From NCBI GenBank assembly GCA_002280725.1, contig NCEM01000027.1, positions 1 through 59,517 on the forward strand: a DNA stretch of 59,517 bases. Reading direction: 5' to 3'. Shown here one piece after another: positions 9,772 to 18,827 of the stretch. The stretch comes from Alphaproteobacteria bacterium 32-64-14 (GTDB lineage: Bacteria; Pseudomonadota; Alphaproteobacteria; Caulobacterales; Hyphomonadaceae). Under the pieces are notes generated by a model. It did no database searches, was not told the origin of the DNA, and was given only the letters and a program-made list of their open reading frames with translations. Positions within the stretch are counted from its first letter, which is position 1; every line of letters begins with the position of its first letter. Made by a program: the position numbers and the translations under genes.

Positions 9772-10467
9772 ATGACGACACACCAGCCATCGTTCACCAC
9801 GGTCTTCGCGATCTGGCCGGGCATGACGCACCTGGACTTCACCGGTCCGCATCAGGTGCTCAGCCGCCTGCCCAATTCGCAGACGATCGTGGCGAGCCCT
9901 GCGGGCGGCAACGTCCCCGGCGATGGCCTCGTCTTCGCTGACACAGTGAGGATCGCGGACGTGAGAAGCTGCGACCTCATCTGCGTTCCCGGCGGCATCG
10001 GCGCGACACAGGTCGCGCAGGACACGGAATTCACCGGCCACATCCGCCGCCTCGCGCTCGGCTCGCGCTACATCACATCTGTCTGCACAGGCTCGTTGAT
10101 CCTAGGCGCGGCAGGGCTGCTGAAGGGCAGGCGCGCAGCGTGCCACTGGGCGTGGGCGCATCTGCTCGAACTCTTCGGCGCAACCCACGATCCCGCTCGC
10201 GTCGCACGCGATGGCAACATCATCACCGGCGGCGGCGTCACAGCCGGCATCGACTTCGCGTTCACGGTGCTCGCCGAAATCGCCGGCGAGGATTTCGCCC
10301 GCACCGTCCAGCTCGGCCTCGAATACGCGCCGGCCCCGCCTTTCGACAGCGGCCACCCCTCGACGGCGCCAGCCGGCATCCGCCAACGCTTCGACGCTGT
10401 GCGCGCAAAGATGATGGAGCAACGCACGGAAGAAGCGCGGAAAGCCGCGGTGTTGATGTTGGGATAG
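9772..10467 (+). CDS. DJ-1/PfpI family protein, isonitrile hydratase-like
   Basis: This 231-aa single-domain enzyme of the DJ-1 superfamily has the nucleophile cysteine in ITSVCTGSLILGAAGLLKG. Further landmarks are DLICVPGGIGATQ and the family stretch GNIITGGGVTAGIDFAFTVL. It resembles isonitrile hydratases (InhA), which hydrate isonitriles to N-substituted formamides, but many such homologues have untested substrates. The gene is divergent from a GlxA-type regulator with a 108-bp spacer, which suggests inducible expression under that regulator. An inverted-pair repeat follows the gene. Confidence 0.87.
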   Translation: MTTHQPSFTTVFAIWPGMTHLDFTGPHQVLSRLPNSQTIVASPAGGNVPGDGLVFADTVRIADVRSCDLICVPGGIGATQVAQDTEFTGHIRRLALGSRYITSVCTGSLILGAAGLLKGRRAACHWAWAHLLELFGATHDPARVARDGNIITGGGVTAGIDFAFTVLAEIAGEDFARTVQLGLEYAPAPPFDSGHPSTAPAGIRQRFDAVRAKMMEQRTEEARKAAVLMLG

Positions 10468-10483
10468 GGCAGGCGCGCGCCGC

Positions 10484-10592
10484 GCCTCGTCCTTCGACAG
10501 GCTCAGGATGAGGCGCTCCCGCACCGCCGGTCGTCAGGCCTCAACCCCGGTCCATCTAAGGCCTCATCCTGAGCCTGTCGAAGGACGAGGCC
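10484..10592. repeat. Inverted-pair repeat, family A (copy 1)
   Basis: Two complementary units of about 33 bases face each other: gcctcgtccttcgacaggct followed by caggatgaggc, and the reverse version at 10560-10592. They lie between the convergent ends of the DJ-1 gene and the 5'-nucleotidase gene. The same unit recurs at five other sites in this window. Confidence 0.9.
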
Positions 10593-10620
10593 GTGCTCAC
10601 AGGCGTCCGGCAGTCGAGCC

Positions 10621-12279
10621 TCAATCCACCTTCACCACACGCCCCTTGGCCCCAGGCGCCACAGTCCCGCGCGCCTTGAAGTAATCCTCTAGCGCGCCGA
10701 TGTCCGCGCCAATCGTCTCGCGGTTCGCGCCCGCCTTGAACGCGACAAAGCTGTCGCCACCGCCCGCAAGGAAGTTGTTCGTCGCCACGCGATAGCTCTG
10801 CGTAGCGACAAGCGGCGCACCATTCAGCTTCACAGACCCGGCGATGATCTCGATCGGCTGCCCCGCCGGCTGGCGCCAGTTGAACGTGAACCCTTCCGAC
10901 ACCTGCAGGATGTTGTTCCCGTTCGGCTGATACTGCTGCTTCAGCACATCCCCGATCTGCGCGCCGGTCAGCGTCAGCGAGACAAGATCATTCCCGAACG
11001 GCTGCACCGCAAAGATATCGCCGTAGGAGACCTTGCCGCCGTCCTTGAAGGGCAGGTCGGAGCGGATGCCGCCCGGGTTCATGAAAGCGATCTGCACGCC
11101 CGGCTCAACCTTCTTGGCCGCCAGCAGCATCGCGTCCGCGATCACATCGCCCATCGCGCTCTCGCCATGCACGCCGCCCGCGCGCGTGATCGCCTCGGTG
11201 ATCGCGCCCACCGGCCGGTTCATCAGCGGCTCCGCCTGCGCGCGATACTCGCCGATCAGCGCAACCTGCTCGGCATCTTCCGCGTAAGCATCCAGCTTGA
11301 TCACGATATCCCGCGCGTGTCTGCCGATCACATCGCCCGTGCGCGGATCGACCAGCATGGAAATATCCGTCACGCGCGTGCCGTAGGCGCCCGCGCTGGT
11401 CACCAGCCGTCCGTCCACCGTGCAGATATAGATGCCGTTGGTGTGCCCGGTGACGACAACGTCCACCGCCTTGTCGAACTTCGGCACGATCTCCGCGATC
11501 GCGCCCGAAAGCCCGTGGCAGTCGTCCTGCCCCTGTCCGCCAAACCCGCCCTCGTGGATCAGCACGACAATGGCCTCGATCCCCTCCGCGCGGATTTTCG
11601 GCACCAGCGCGTTCACGGTCTCGGCCTCGTCCTTGAACGAAATCCCCGCGCGCGCCGCGGGCGTGATCACATCCGGCGTGCCTTCGAGCGTAAGCCCGAT
11701 GAACGCCACCTTCACGCCCTCGAACGCTCGCACGGTGTAGGCCGGGAACAGCGTCTCGCCGCTGTCGAGATAGGTGGACGCGGCAAGATATTCGAAATCG
11801 GCGCCAGCAAACGGCCGCGGTCCCTTGCAGCCATCCACCGGATGGCATCCGCCATCCTGCATCCGCTTCAGTTCCTGCCAGCCCTCATCGAACTCGTGAT
11901 TGCCAACCGACGTGATCGCCAGCCCCATCTTCGACAGCGCCTCGATGGTCGGCTCGTCATGGAACAGGCTCGACAGCAGAGGCGATGCGCCGATCAGATC
12001 GCCCGCCGCCACCATGATCGTGTTGGGCCGCGCGCTCAGCTCCTTGATCGCGCTCGCAAGGCGCGGCGCGCCGCCGGCCGGCGCCGTATCCCACCGCGCC
12101 GGATTGGCCGGGTTGAAAATGCGCGCGCCGCCCGACGGCGGATCCAGATTGCCGTGGAAGTCGTTGATCGCGAGCAGGTTGATCTGCACCGGCGCGCCGC
12201 TGATGGCCGCAGGCGAGGGTGTCGCCACACACCCGGCCAGCAGTGCCAGAACGCCAATCGACACAAGACTGTTACGCAT
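10621..12279 (-). CDS. 5'-nucleotidase / UDP-sugar hydrolase family lipoprotein
   Basis: This is a 552-aa periplasmic metallophosphoesterase of the UshA type. The signal peptide ends in a lipobox (LALLAGC). The metal-binding motifs are NDFHGNLD, AGDLIGASPLLSSL, GNHEFDEG and a GHTN motif where GHTH is commoner. The C-terminal 5'-nucleotidase substrate domain includes FMNPGGIRSDLPF and YRVATNNFLAGGGDSFVAF. It probably releases phosphate from nucleotides or nucleotide sugars outside the inner membrane. The ATG at 12279 is preferred over an in-frame TTG six bases upstream because AGGGAA lies at proper spacing. Confidence 0.93.
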   Translation of the reverse strand: MRNSLVSIGVLALLAGCVATPSPAAISGAPVQINLLAINDFHGNLDPPSGGARIFNPANPARWDTAPAGGAPRLASAIKELSARPNTIMVAAGDLIGASPLLSSLFHDEPTIEALSKMGLAITSVGNHEFDEGWQELKRMQDGGCHPVDGCKGPRPFAGADFEYLAASTYLDSGETLFPAYTVRAFEGVKVAFIGLTLEGTPDVITPAARAGISFKDEAETVNALVPKIRAEGIEAIVVLIHEGGFGGQGQDDCHGLSGAIAEIVPKFDKAVDVVVTGHTNGIYICTVDGRLVTSAGAYGTRVTDISMLVDPRTGDVIGRHARDIVIKLDAYAEDAEQVALIGEYRAQAEPLMNRPVGAITEAITRAGGVHGESAMGDVIADAMLLAAKKVEPGVQIAFMNPGGIRSDLPFKDGGKVSYGDIFAVQPFGNDLVSLTLTGAQIGDVLKQQYQPNGNNILQVSEGFTFNWRQPAGQPIEIIAGSVKLNGAPLVATQSYRVATNNFLAGGGDSFVAFKAGANRETIGADIGALEDYFKARGTVAPGAKGRVVKVD

Positions 12280-12428
12280 GCCCAATTCCCTGCACCTGGC
12301 CCTCGCTGCGACCGGCCTTTTAGGCGCGATCCAGCCCCATCTGGCAAGCGGCCAGTTGCGCGCAGGCAGTAGGCAGGCGCGGCGGCCGCGTGCTAGATTT
12401 TGCGCTGTCAGGCATGGTTTGGGGAAAC

Positions 12429-13586
12429 ATGATGATGCTGCGGCTGCGCACTCTTTCGCTTGTCATTGCCACGGCGCTTCTGGCCAGCGCGCCAGCCGCG
12501 GCCGACATCAAATCCTTCAACACCGCGATGCAGGCAGGCAACTTCAAACTGGCCGCCAGCGAGGCTGCCGCCACCTGGCCAACGCTGGATAAGACTCGCG
12601 ACGATCTGCCGATCATCGCGCGCGAGTTCGGCTTTGCCGCCTATATGTCGGGAGACTTCGCCGCCGCACGAACATTCGCCACTGAAGCCCTGAAGGAAAC
12701 CGGCGACACGCCGGCAGCCGCCGCCTCGCGCGTACAGTCAACGGTCCTCCTGCGCGCCGCAGAGCATCGCTCCGGCGCGACAGATCAGACACGCGACGCG
12801 CTGGTCGGGGCGCTAAGGGCCCGCGCCGCCTTGCCTGGCCTTGATGGCATCAGCTTCATCGCCGCGCAGGCAGCCGTGAACTACGACTTCGGCAAGGCGC
12901 GTTGGGCGCCAGCGCACGAAAGCTCGGGCATCGCCAAGACGCTGGCGGAAGCGGGCGGGCCGGCCTATCGCGTTCCAGCCTTGCGCTTCGAGATGGTGCA
13001 GGCGGCAGCGCTTCATGCGACAGCAACAGGTACATCTGGTTTCGACCGGCTGGATGCGTTGCGGAAGCTGTTGATGCGCGAGATCGACATGGCGCCAAGC
13101 GATGCCGCGGCCCAGGCGTTTGTGCCTCTCTATTGGGAAGTCGCGGCTTGGTCCAATGCCGCACGGCCATTCGCTCGGACCCAGCAGAACGGTCGTAACA
13201 ATACCGTTGGCGCAGCTTCGACCACGGGAGCGCTCGAAGGCGCAGCAGACGATGCACGGTCGAGGCGCTTGCTGTACCTTGATGCTGAAGGCGCTTGCAA
13301 AGTCCGCCCTTCGCCCGGTGAACTTCCGCGAGCGCGCAGATTCGAAGGCGACGATCGATTCACCGCCACGGCCACAATCGTCTTCGACGTCGATGAACGC
13401 GGCGGGTTGTTCAATGTCAGGTCGCTTGCATCAGTCCCTGACGCCGCGCTGGGCGTGGCGCTCGCCGATCTCTTGTCAAAGGACAAGGACTGGAAGATGA
13501 CGCGCGGAGAAAACTGGACCTCGTCCTGCTCGCTCGCGCGCGCCAACTACAGCTTCACCTGGATCTTCGGTCGGCCGCCGTCCTGA
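12429..13586 (+). CDS. Exported protein with C-terminal TonB-like region
   Basis: The 385-aa protein begins with a signal peptide (RLRTLSLVIATALLASAPAA, cleaved after AAA). The middle is alpha-helical, with an Ala-rich TPR-like pattern (MSGDFAAARTFATEALKETG). The last 80 residues (RFEGDDRFTATATIVFDVDE, through the SLASVPDAALGVALA stretch) resemble a TonB C-terminal-like fold in which a periplasmic domain is built on a small beta-sheet. The ATG at 12429 follows GGGGAAAC; an earlier in-frame ATG would break the signal peptide. Function is unknown. Confidence 0.78.
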   Translation: MMMLRLRTLSLVIATALLASAPAAADIKSFNTAMQAGNFKLAASEAAATWPTLDKTRDDLPIIAREFGFAAYMSGDFAAARTFATEALKETGDTPAAAASRVQSTVLLRAAEHRSGATDQTRDALVGALRARAALPGLDGISFIAAQAAVNYDFGKARWAPAHESSGIAKTLAEAGGPAYRVPALRFEMVQAAALHATATGTSGFDRLDALRKLLMREIDMAPSDAAAQAFVPLYWEVAAWSNAARPFARTQQNGRNNTVGAASTTGALEGAADDARSRRLLYLDAEGACKVRPSPGELPRARRFEGDDRFTATATIVFDVDERGGLFNVRSLASVPDAALGVALADLLSKDKDWKMTRGENWTSSCSLARANYSFTWIFGRPPS

Positions 13587-13593
13587 ACGCCGC

Positions 13594-14268
13594 CTACTGC
13601 CCCGCTGCCGGAGGTCGCGCCGCGCCGAGGAACGCCGCGAGTTGCGCCAGCGCCGCCTTCTCGTCGTCGGCCAGTGCGGTCGGGGCGCAACGCGGATCGG
13701 TCTTCTGGATCGCGCGCGCCATTGTTGGCGTCACGGGGATCGGCAGGCAGCCATGCGTCTGCTCGCAGATCATGTCCCACTTCGCCGCCGCCGGCGCGTG
13801 GCAGGAGAGGCAGTTGCCGCCGAACTGGTTCACCACCTGGCTCGTGCCGCGCACACGGATCTTGGTCGGCTGGCCCGGCTTCACGTCCAGCTCGAAGAAC
13901 TCCCAGTCATTCGTCGCCGCGTCATAGCCCGCCGGATGTTTCACCATCGCCTCGCCCGGCACCAGCTGAACAACCGATCCCACCGGATACGTCCCGCCTT
14001 CGCCCGCGCTCGCGGCGGCCACCGTCGCATCGACATTGCCCAGCAGGTTGCCGACATAGAAACCGCGCACCGCCTTCATGTCGCGGATGCAGCCGAAGTT
14101 CGCTTCGGTGATCTCCAGCGCGACAGACTTGGGCGCCTCCGCAACAGCGGGCGGCGCAACCGACATTGGCGCAACAGAGAGGGGCGCTGCGGGTGCGGCC
14201 GGCTCAGTCGGCGCGGCGGCGCAGGCCGCAAGTGCGAGAATGGCAGAAATGGCGAATGCGAGGCGCAT
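13594..14268 (-). CDS. Haem-motif (cytochrome c-like) lipoprotein
   Basis: This 224-aa protein has a lipoprotein signal (ILALAAC) and a Pro/Ala-rich linker. A single CXXCH haem-attachment motif appears as CLSCHAPAAAKWDMIC near residue 155, and extra cysteines in EQTHGCLP and DPRCAPT may form disulphides. An upstream domain (GNLLGNVDATVAAASAGEGG, then VVQLVPGEAMVKHPAGYDAA) precedes it. The arrangement fits a periplasmic c-type cytochrome or a related electron-transfer lipoprotein. The ATG at 14268 gives the clean signal sequence; the longer frame does not. Confidence 0.8.
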   Translation of the reverse strand: MRLAFAISAILALAACAAAPTEPAAPAAPLSVAPMSVAPPAVAEAPKSVALEITEANFGCIRDMKAVRGFYVGNLLGNVDATVAAASAGEGGTYPVGSVVQLVPGEAMVKHPAGYDAATNDWEFFELDVKPGQPTKIRVRGTSQVVNQFGGNCLSCHAPAAAKWDMICEQTHGCLPIPVTPTMARAIQKTDPRCAPTALADDEKAALAQLAAFLGAARPPAAGQ

Positions 14269-14414
14269 GGTGTTGGTCCCTCTCCCGGATAGCGCAGGCG
14301 TAAAGCGCATCGCGCCCCGCCGTCAAACGGTGACGCTAGGCAAGCCGGGAAATTTTGCGGGCGCCTGCCCACGGAGCAGACAGACATGGGTGGGCGGAAT
14401 GAGGGGTGGGCGGA

Positions 14415-14885
14415 ATGACCCTTGCCGGTCTATGGTCAGCCCAGATGAAGACGCCGGCTCCGAAGAAGACCTCCGCCAGGAAAAGCCCGGTCGAGCGCGC
14501 CGAGGCCGAGTTGACCGCGTTCGGCCTCACCCTGCCGGAGACCTCAGCCGCTCCCGGTTGGCCTCCCACGCGGGCCCTGTATTTCCGCAAGAAGATGTTT
14601 TTCGTGTTCGGCGACCGCAAGGAAATGCCCGGCCATCTCACCATGATCATGAAGTTGCCCATATCGGCGGAAATGATCCGGGATCTGTATTTCGTCCAGG
14701 AGAGCAAGGGCTGGTTCCTGCAACACAACTGGGTGATTGTCCGTTTCGGCCCGGATGATGACATCATGGCGGAAATGGACGCGCTCAAGGGCTGGATGGT
14801 GCAGAGCTTCTGCGCGATCGCGCCAAAGAAGGTGGCCCGCGAGGTCGAAGCGGCTTTCAAGGGTCCAAAAAGGGGCGATGCATAG
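14415..14885 (+). CDS. MmcQ/YjbR-like protein
   Basis: This roughly 156-aa protein has a basic N-terminus (KTPAPKKTSARKSP) and then a YjbR/MmcQ-like fold. Family features are LPETSAAPGWPPTRALYFRK, KMFFVFGDRKEMPGHLTMIM and the tryptophan-containing FLQHNWVIVRFGPDDDIMAE. The family has a double-wing DNA-binding-like fold but no proven common function. The start is uncertain: ATG at 14415 follows a GGGGTGGGCGG stretch, and ATG at 14445 gives the compact family N-terminus. A second member lies at 37078. Confidence 0.78.
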   Translation: MTLAGLWSAQMKTPAPKKTSARKSPVERAEAELTAFGLTLPETSAAPGWPPTRALYFRKKMFFVFGDRKEMPGHLTMIMKLPISAEMIRDLYFVQESKGWFLQHNWVIVRFGPDDDIMAEMDALKGWMVQSFCAIAPKKVAREVEAAFKGPKRGDA

Positions 14886-14978
14886 CCACAGCTGTTTGGG
14901 CTTGCGCTGGCCGGGTGAAACCGGCTGGACTGTAATTTGATCGCTGCAAATGCGCCGGAAGAAATTCCCGGAGGAATG

Positions 14979-17915
14979 ATGAGACTGCTGAAGCAACTGG
15001 CCCGCACCCTCGGGAAGAACCTCATCGGCGCCGCCGCCGCTATCGGCGTGGCGGGCCTCTGTGTCGCTCCTCTTGTCGCTGCAGCTCAAAATCAGAACCA
15101 GACGATCAGGGTCAGCCCCGCGCCGGCCGAGCATCGCGGCTGGGCGCGTGACCGCACCGACATTCCGCACGATCAGGACTATGTCCTCGGCCAGCTTCCC
15201 AACGGGATGAAGTATCTCATCCTGCCGAACCAGACGCCGCCCAACCAGGTGGCGATGCGCATGCTGATCGACGCCGGCTCGATGCAGGAGCGTCCGGGCG
15301 AGGAGGGCGTCGCCCACTTCCTTGAGCACCTCGCCTTCCGCGGCACCACGAAATACCCTGACACAAGCGCCAGCTCCACTGACCCTCGGCCATCAGTGCA
15401 GAAGGTGCTCGAAGACATCGGCCTGCAGATGGCGGCCGACGTGAACGCTTCCACTGGCCCTGATACGACAACCTTCATTCTCGATCTGCCGCGCAACGAC
15501 CAGAAGTCGATCACCACCGGCCTTGATGTGATGCGTCAGCTTGTCAGTGACATGCTGATTCAGCAGGACAAGGTCGATGCCGAGCGCGGCGTTGTGCTGG
15601 CCGAGGAGCGCTCACGCGCCGGCCCGGGGCTGGAGCTGAGCAAGGCCTTCCTCAATCTCCAGCTGGGCTCCCACCCCTATGGCCGCCCGCCCATCGGTCT
15701 GCGCTCCGTCATCGAGACGGTCACGCCTAAAACCATCCGCACCTTCTACGACGCCTTCTACCGGCCTGAGCGCGCAACGCTGCTCATCGTTGGCGATGTG
15801 GATCCTGCCACCGTCATCCCCGCGCTCACCGCCGCCTTCGCTGACTGGGCTGGCCGTGGCGAGCCCGGCAAGGACCCCGCGCCCATCACTGTCAAGCCGC
15901 CCTCGCCGGATGTGTCCGTCATCGTCACAGCGGGCGCAACCGACACCAGCCTGATGCTGCGCTGGTTCGAGCCCTACAAAGAGCCGGCCTACACCATCGC
16001 CGATCGCCGCAAATCGCTGATCGAACAGCTCGGCGCAGGCATCATCGCGCGACGCATGCAGGGTCTCAACGAAGCCGCCGGCAAACCCGCCGCCCGGATC
16101 GGCAGCGCCTCGCGCGCCGCCATCTCCGGCGTGTGGAGCGGTCAGATCGCCAACACGGTCGGCATCACCGATGTCTACAAGGCGCTCGACGTGATGGTGA
16201 AAGCCCATCGCCAGGCCGTAGACTACGGCGTCTCGCAAGCCGAACTCGACGAACAGCGCCAGCTGGTGATCGACGCCACCCGCCGCGAGGCTGAACGCGG
16301 CCGCACCGGAACCTCCGTCGCGCAGGTCGAAGGCGCCGCCGACATGGTGGCGGCCGAAGTGCCGTTCGTGTCGCTGCAACGCGCCTACATGATCCTCCTT
16401 GAACAGGCGCCCACGGTCACGCTCGATGAAGTGAACTCCGCCCTGAAGGCGCGCTTCCGCGAAAAGCCGAGCCTGCTGTACAGCGGCAGCGCGCAGCCCG
16501 CCGGTGGCGAAGCCGCCCTGCGCGATGCGTTCAACAAGGCCATGGCCGCGCCCGTCTCGGCCTATGTGCCGGCCGCCGTGAAGCCGTGGCCCTACACCGA
16601 CTTCGGCCCTGTCGGCGTCGTCGCCAAGCGCGAAAACGTGCAGGATCTCGGCGTCACGCTCGTCACCTTCGAGAACGGCGTGAAGCTGACCGTCAAGCCG
16701 CTGCCCTCGAACAAGGACCTGATCAACATCCGCGTCCGCGTTGGCCTTGGCCGCCTGCAGATGCCGCTGAACGTGATCGATGCGTCCGACATGGGCCTGT
16801 CGCTCTGGTCGGCAGGCGGCCTGAAGAAGCTGTCCGTGTCCGAACAGGCGCGCACGCTGGCAGGAAAGCGCGTGGGCGTCGCCGCCCGCACGCTCGACGA
16901 CGCCTATGCGCTCGACAACTTCAACCTGACCACGCGCGAAGACCTCGGCCTGCAGATGGAGCTGTTTGCCGCGACGCTGACCGACGCAGCCTACCGCACC
17001 GACGACTGGGCCTCGTGGATGGCGCAGGCGGACGCCGCCGACGCTTCGTTCAAGCTGACGCCCTCCGGCGTGCTCGAGCGCGAGCTTGATCGCCTGCTGC
17101 ACGGCGACGATCTGCGCTGGACCATCAACAACAAGGCGATGCGCGATACGTGGAAGCCGGCTGACTCGATCAAGTATATAAAGCCGATCGTCGACACCTC
17201 ACCCATCGAAGTGATCGTCGTCGGCGATGTGCGCGTCGAGTCGGTGATCGCCGAAGTCGCGCGCACGCTCGGCGCCCTGCCGCCCCGTCCGCCCTTCAAG
17301 GAGCCGGCAGGCCTGCGCAACGTCAAATTCCCCGCGCCGGGCACCAAGACGCTCCCGCACCAGGGCCGCGCCGACCAGGGCTACGCGCTGATCGGCTGGC
17401 CCACCTACCAGGGCGCCTACAAGTCGATCCGCGACGAGCGTATCGGCTTCATCCTGGGCCAGATGCTGCGCGATAACGCCACCCGCAAATTCCGCTCGGA
17501 GGGTGGGGCGACCTACTCGCCGATGGAGCTGGTCGATTTCCCGACCTTCCTGCCCAACTACGGCTTCATCGCCGTGGCCGTGGAAGCCCCGCCGGAACTG
17601 ATCGCGGAGATCCAGAGCGAGATCCAGAACATCGCCACCACACTGGCGACCGTTCCCCAGCCCGCGTCCGAAATCTCGCGCGTGACCCAGCCCAAGGTCG
17701 AACAGGCCCGGCGCAACTTCGTTACCAACGCCGGCTACTGGACCGAACTCCTCGCCAACGTCCACGACGATCCCAGCGGCCTCGAATACATCCGCACAGA
17801 GATGAAGGACTACCGCGAGATCACGCCGGAAGAAGTTCAGGCCGCAGCCGCCAAATGGCTCAAGCCCGAAACCGCGTGGCGCCTCACCATTGTGCCGGGT
17901 CCGGGCGCGCAGTAG
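14979..17915 (+). CDS. M16 family zinc metallopeptidase (secreted)
   Basis: This 978-aa two-lobed M16 peptidase has a signal peptide (GAAAAIGVAGLCVAPLVAAA). The inverted zinc motif HXXEH is in EEGVAHFLEHLAFRGT near residue 110, and the distal glutamate is in the following helix (DVNASTGPDTTTF, AERGVVLAEE region). The C-terminal half repeats the fold without the metal site, as in family members that fuse active and inactive halves. A GGAGGA site lies right before a pair of ATG codons; the second (14979) has the better spacing. It probably degrades peptides in the periplasm. A second M16 peptidase is at 33028. Confidence 0.93.
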   Translation: MRLLKQLARTLGKNLIGAAAAIGVAGLCVAPLVAAAQNQNQTIRVSPAPAEHRGWARDRTDIPHDQDYVLGQLPNGMKYLILPNQTPPNQVAMRMLIDAGSMQERPGEEGVAHFLEHLAFRGTTKYPDTSASSTDPRPSVQKVLEDIGLQMAADVNASTGPDTTTFILDLPRNDQKSITTGLDVMRQLVSDMLIQQDKVDAERGVVLAEERSRAGPGLELSKAFLNLQLGSHPYGRPPIGLRSVIETVTPKTIRTFYDAFYRPERATLLIVGDVDPATVIPALTAAFADWAGRGEPGKDPAPITVKPPSPDVSVIVTAGATDTSLMLRWFEPYKEPAYTIADRRKSLIEQLGAGIIARRMQGLNEAAGKPAARIGSASRAAISGVWSGQIANTVGITDVYKALDVMVKAHRQAVDYGVSQAELDEQRQLVIDATRREAERGRTGTSVAQVEGAADMVAAEVPFVSLQRAYMILLEQAPTVTLDEVNSALKARFREKPSLLYSGSAQPAGGEAALRDAFNKAMAAPVSAYVPAAVKPWPYTDFGPVGVVAKRENVQDLGVTLVTFENGVKLTVKPLPSNKDLINIRVRVGLGRLQMPLNVIDASDMGLSLWSAGGLKKLSVSEQARTLAGKRVGVAARTLDDAYALDNFNLTTREDLGLQMELFAATLTDAAYRTDDWASWMAQADAADASFKLTPSGVLERELDRLLHGDDLRWTINNKAMRDTWKPADSIKYIKPIVDTSPIEVIVVGDVRVESVIAEVARTLGALPPRPPFKEPAGLRNVKFPAPGTKTLPHQGRADQGYALIGWPTYQGAYKSIRDERIGFILGQMLRDNATRKFRSEGGATYSPMELVDFPTFLPNYGFIAVAVEAPPELIAEIQSEIQNIATTLATVPQPASEISRVTQPKVEQARRNFVTNAGYWTELLANVHDDPSGLEYIRTEMKDYREITPEEVQAAAAKWLKPETAWRLTIVPGPGAQ

Positions 17916-17932
17916 TCAGCGCCTTGAGCACG

Positions 17933-18019
17933 CGCCTCGCCCTTCGACAGGCTCAGGGTGAGGCGCTGCGGGGCCGCTGGTGGCAAAGCCTCATCCTGAG
18001 CCTGTCGAAGGACGAGGCC
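17933..18019. repeat. Inverted-pair repeat, family A (copy 2)
   Basis: Facing units cgcctcgcccttcgacaggc/tcagggtgaggc and aagcctcatcctgagcctgt/cgaaggacgagg lie between the convergent M16 peptidase and sortase genes. Confidence 0.9.
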
Positions 18020-18039
18020 GTGCTCACCACCGCCAGAGG

Positions 18040-18765
18040 CTAAGCCGCCTCCGCCCAGACCACATACCGCATCGGCCCCGGCGTCTTCGCATCCAGCGGC
18101 CAGCATGTCGTCAGCGCGATCCGTGGCGTGCCCCCATCGTGCGCAACAATGCCCGAGCGATCCCAGCTCACCACCTCCGACCCCGTCACGCGAAAACGGC
18201 GCGGCCCCTCCGGCGTCTCCACGATCACCGCATCACCAGTCTTCAACTCCCCCAGAAATGCAAAGTGCGTGTCGCGATGCGCCGCAAACACCGCAACGCC
18301 TCGCTCACCGGGCTCAACAGCCGCCGCCATCTGGATCGGCCCGAACGCCATGCCTTCGCCGCCCGCATCCGTCACGGCCAGCACGCTGCGATTCAAGGAC
18401 GGAAACTCCAGCCGCGCCGCCGGCGTGAAATCCGCCCACGGCCACGGCCGCGCCGGATCGCCCGTCGCCAGCTGCCGCTCCCACGCACCGTTCATCAGAA
18501 CCTGCGCCACCTGCGCCTTGGCCGGAATCCACGCCGCCTGCACCGCTATCAACCCGCCGCCGATCAGCAGGGCGATGGCTGCAAACCTGCGCGTAGAAGC
18601 TCCGCCCCATCTCCGCTCATCCCGACGAAAGTCGGGATCCAGGGCTGACGCCGCACCTTGTACCGGGTTTGAGCTGCAGTCCAAATCCCGTTCCCGTGTC
18701 GAAACCGTTCCTGGATCCCGGCGTTCGCCGGGATGAGCGGTGATCGTGGTGGGCACTATGCTCAT
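18040..18765 (-). CDS. Class GN sortase
   Basis: The sortase core covers roughly the last 185 of 241 residues. The catalytic histidine is in FAAHRDTHFAFLGEL, the cysteine in ALTTCWPLD, and the arginine in PMRYVVWA. One membrane segment (FAAIALLIGGGLIAVQAAW) is followed by the family sequence WIPAKAQVAQVLMNGAWERQ. The only start with a ribosome binding site (GGGAG before ATG at 18765) lies before about 50 codons that overlap dispersed repeat DNA (18600-18740), so the N-terminus is unusual. The gene follows its likely substrate gene, a VIT/VWA protein. Class GN enzymes are sortases of Gram-negative bacteria. Confidence 0.9.
   Translation of the reverse strand: MSIVPTTITAHPGERRDPGTVSTRERDLDCSSNPVQGAASALDPDFRRDERRWGGASTRRFAAIALLIGGGLIAVQAAWIPAKAQVAQVLMNGAWERQLATGDPARPWPWADFTPAARLEFPSLNRSVLAVTDAGGEGMAFGPIQMAAAVEPGERGVAVFAAHRDTHFAFLGELKTGDAVIVETPEGPRRFRVTGSEVVSWDRSGIVAHDGGTPRIALTTCWPLDAKTPGPMRYVVWAEAA
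18603..18737. repeat. REP-like repeats overlapping the sortase N-terminus
   Basis: Facing units catctccgctcatcccgacg/aaagtcgggatccagg and cctggatcccggcgttcgcc/gggatgagcgg occur here. The first shares its core with the hairpin at 8341-8398. They lie in frame inside the open reading frame of the sortase. Confidence 0.8.
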
Positions 18766-18827
18766 TCACAACTCCCAATCCTCCAACCCGCCCCTCCGCC
18801 GCTACAGGCGAAGGGGCGGGCGGCCGG

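Noticed and set aside
15612..17102. 496-codon open frame on the minus strand
   Set aside because: It is antisense to the first M16 peptidase and shows no recognisable domain.
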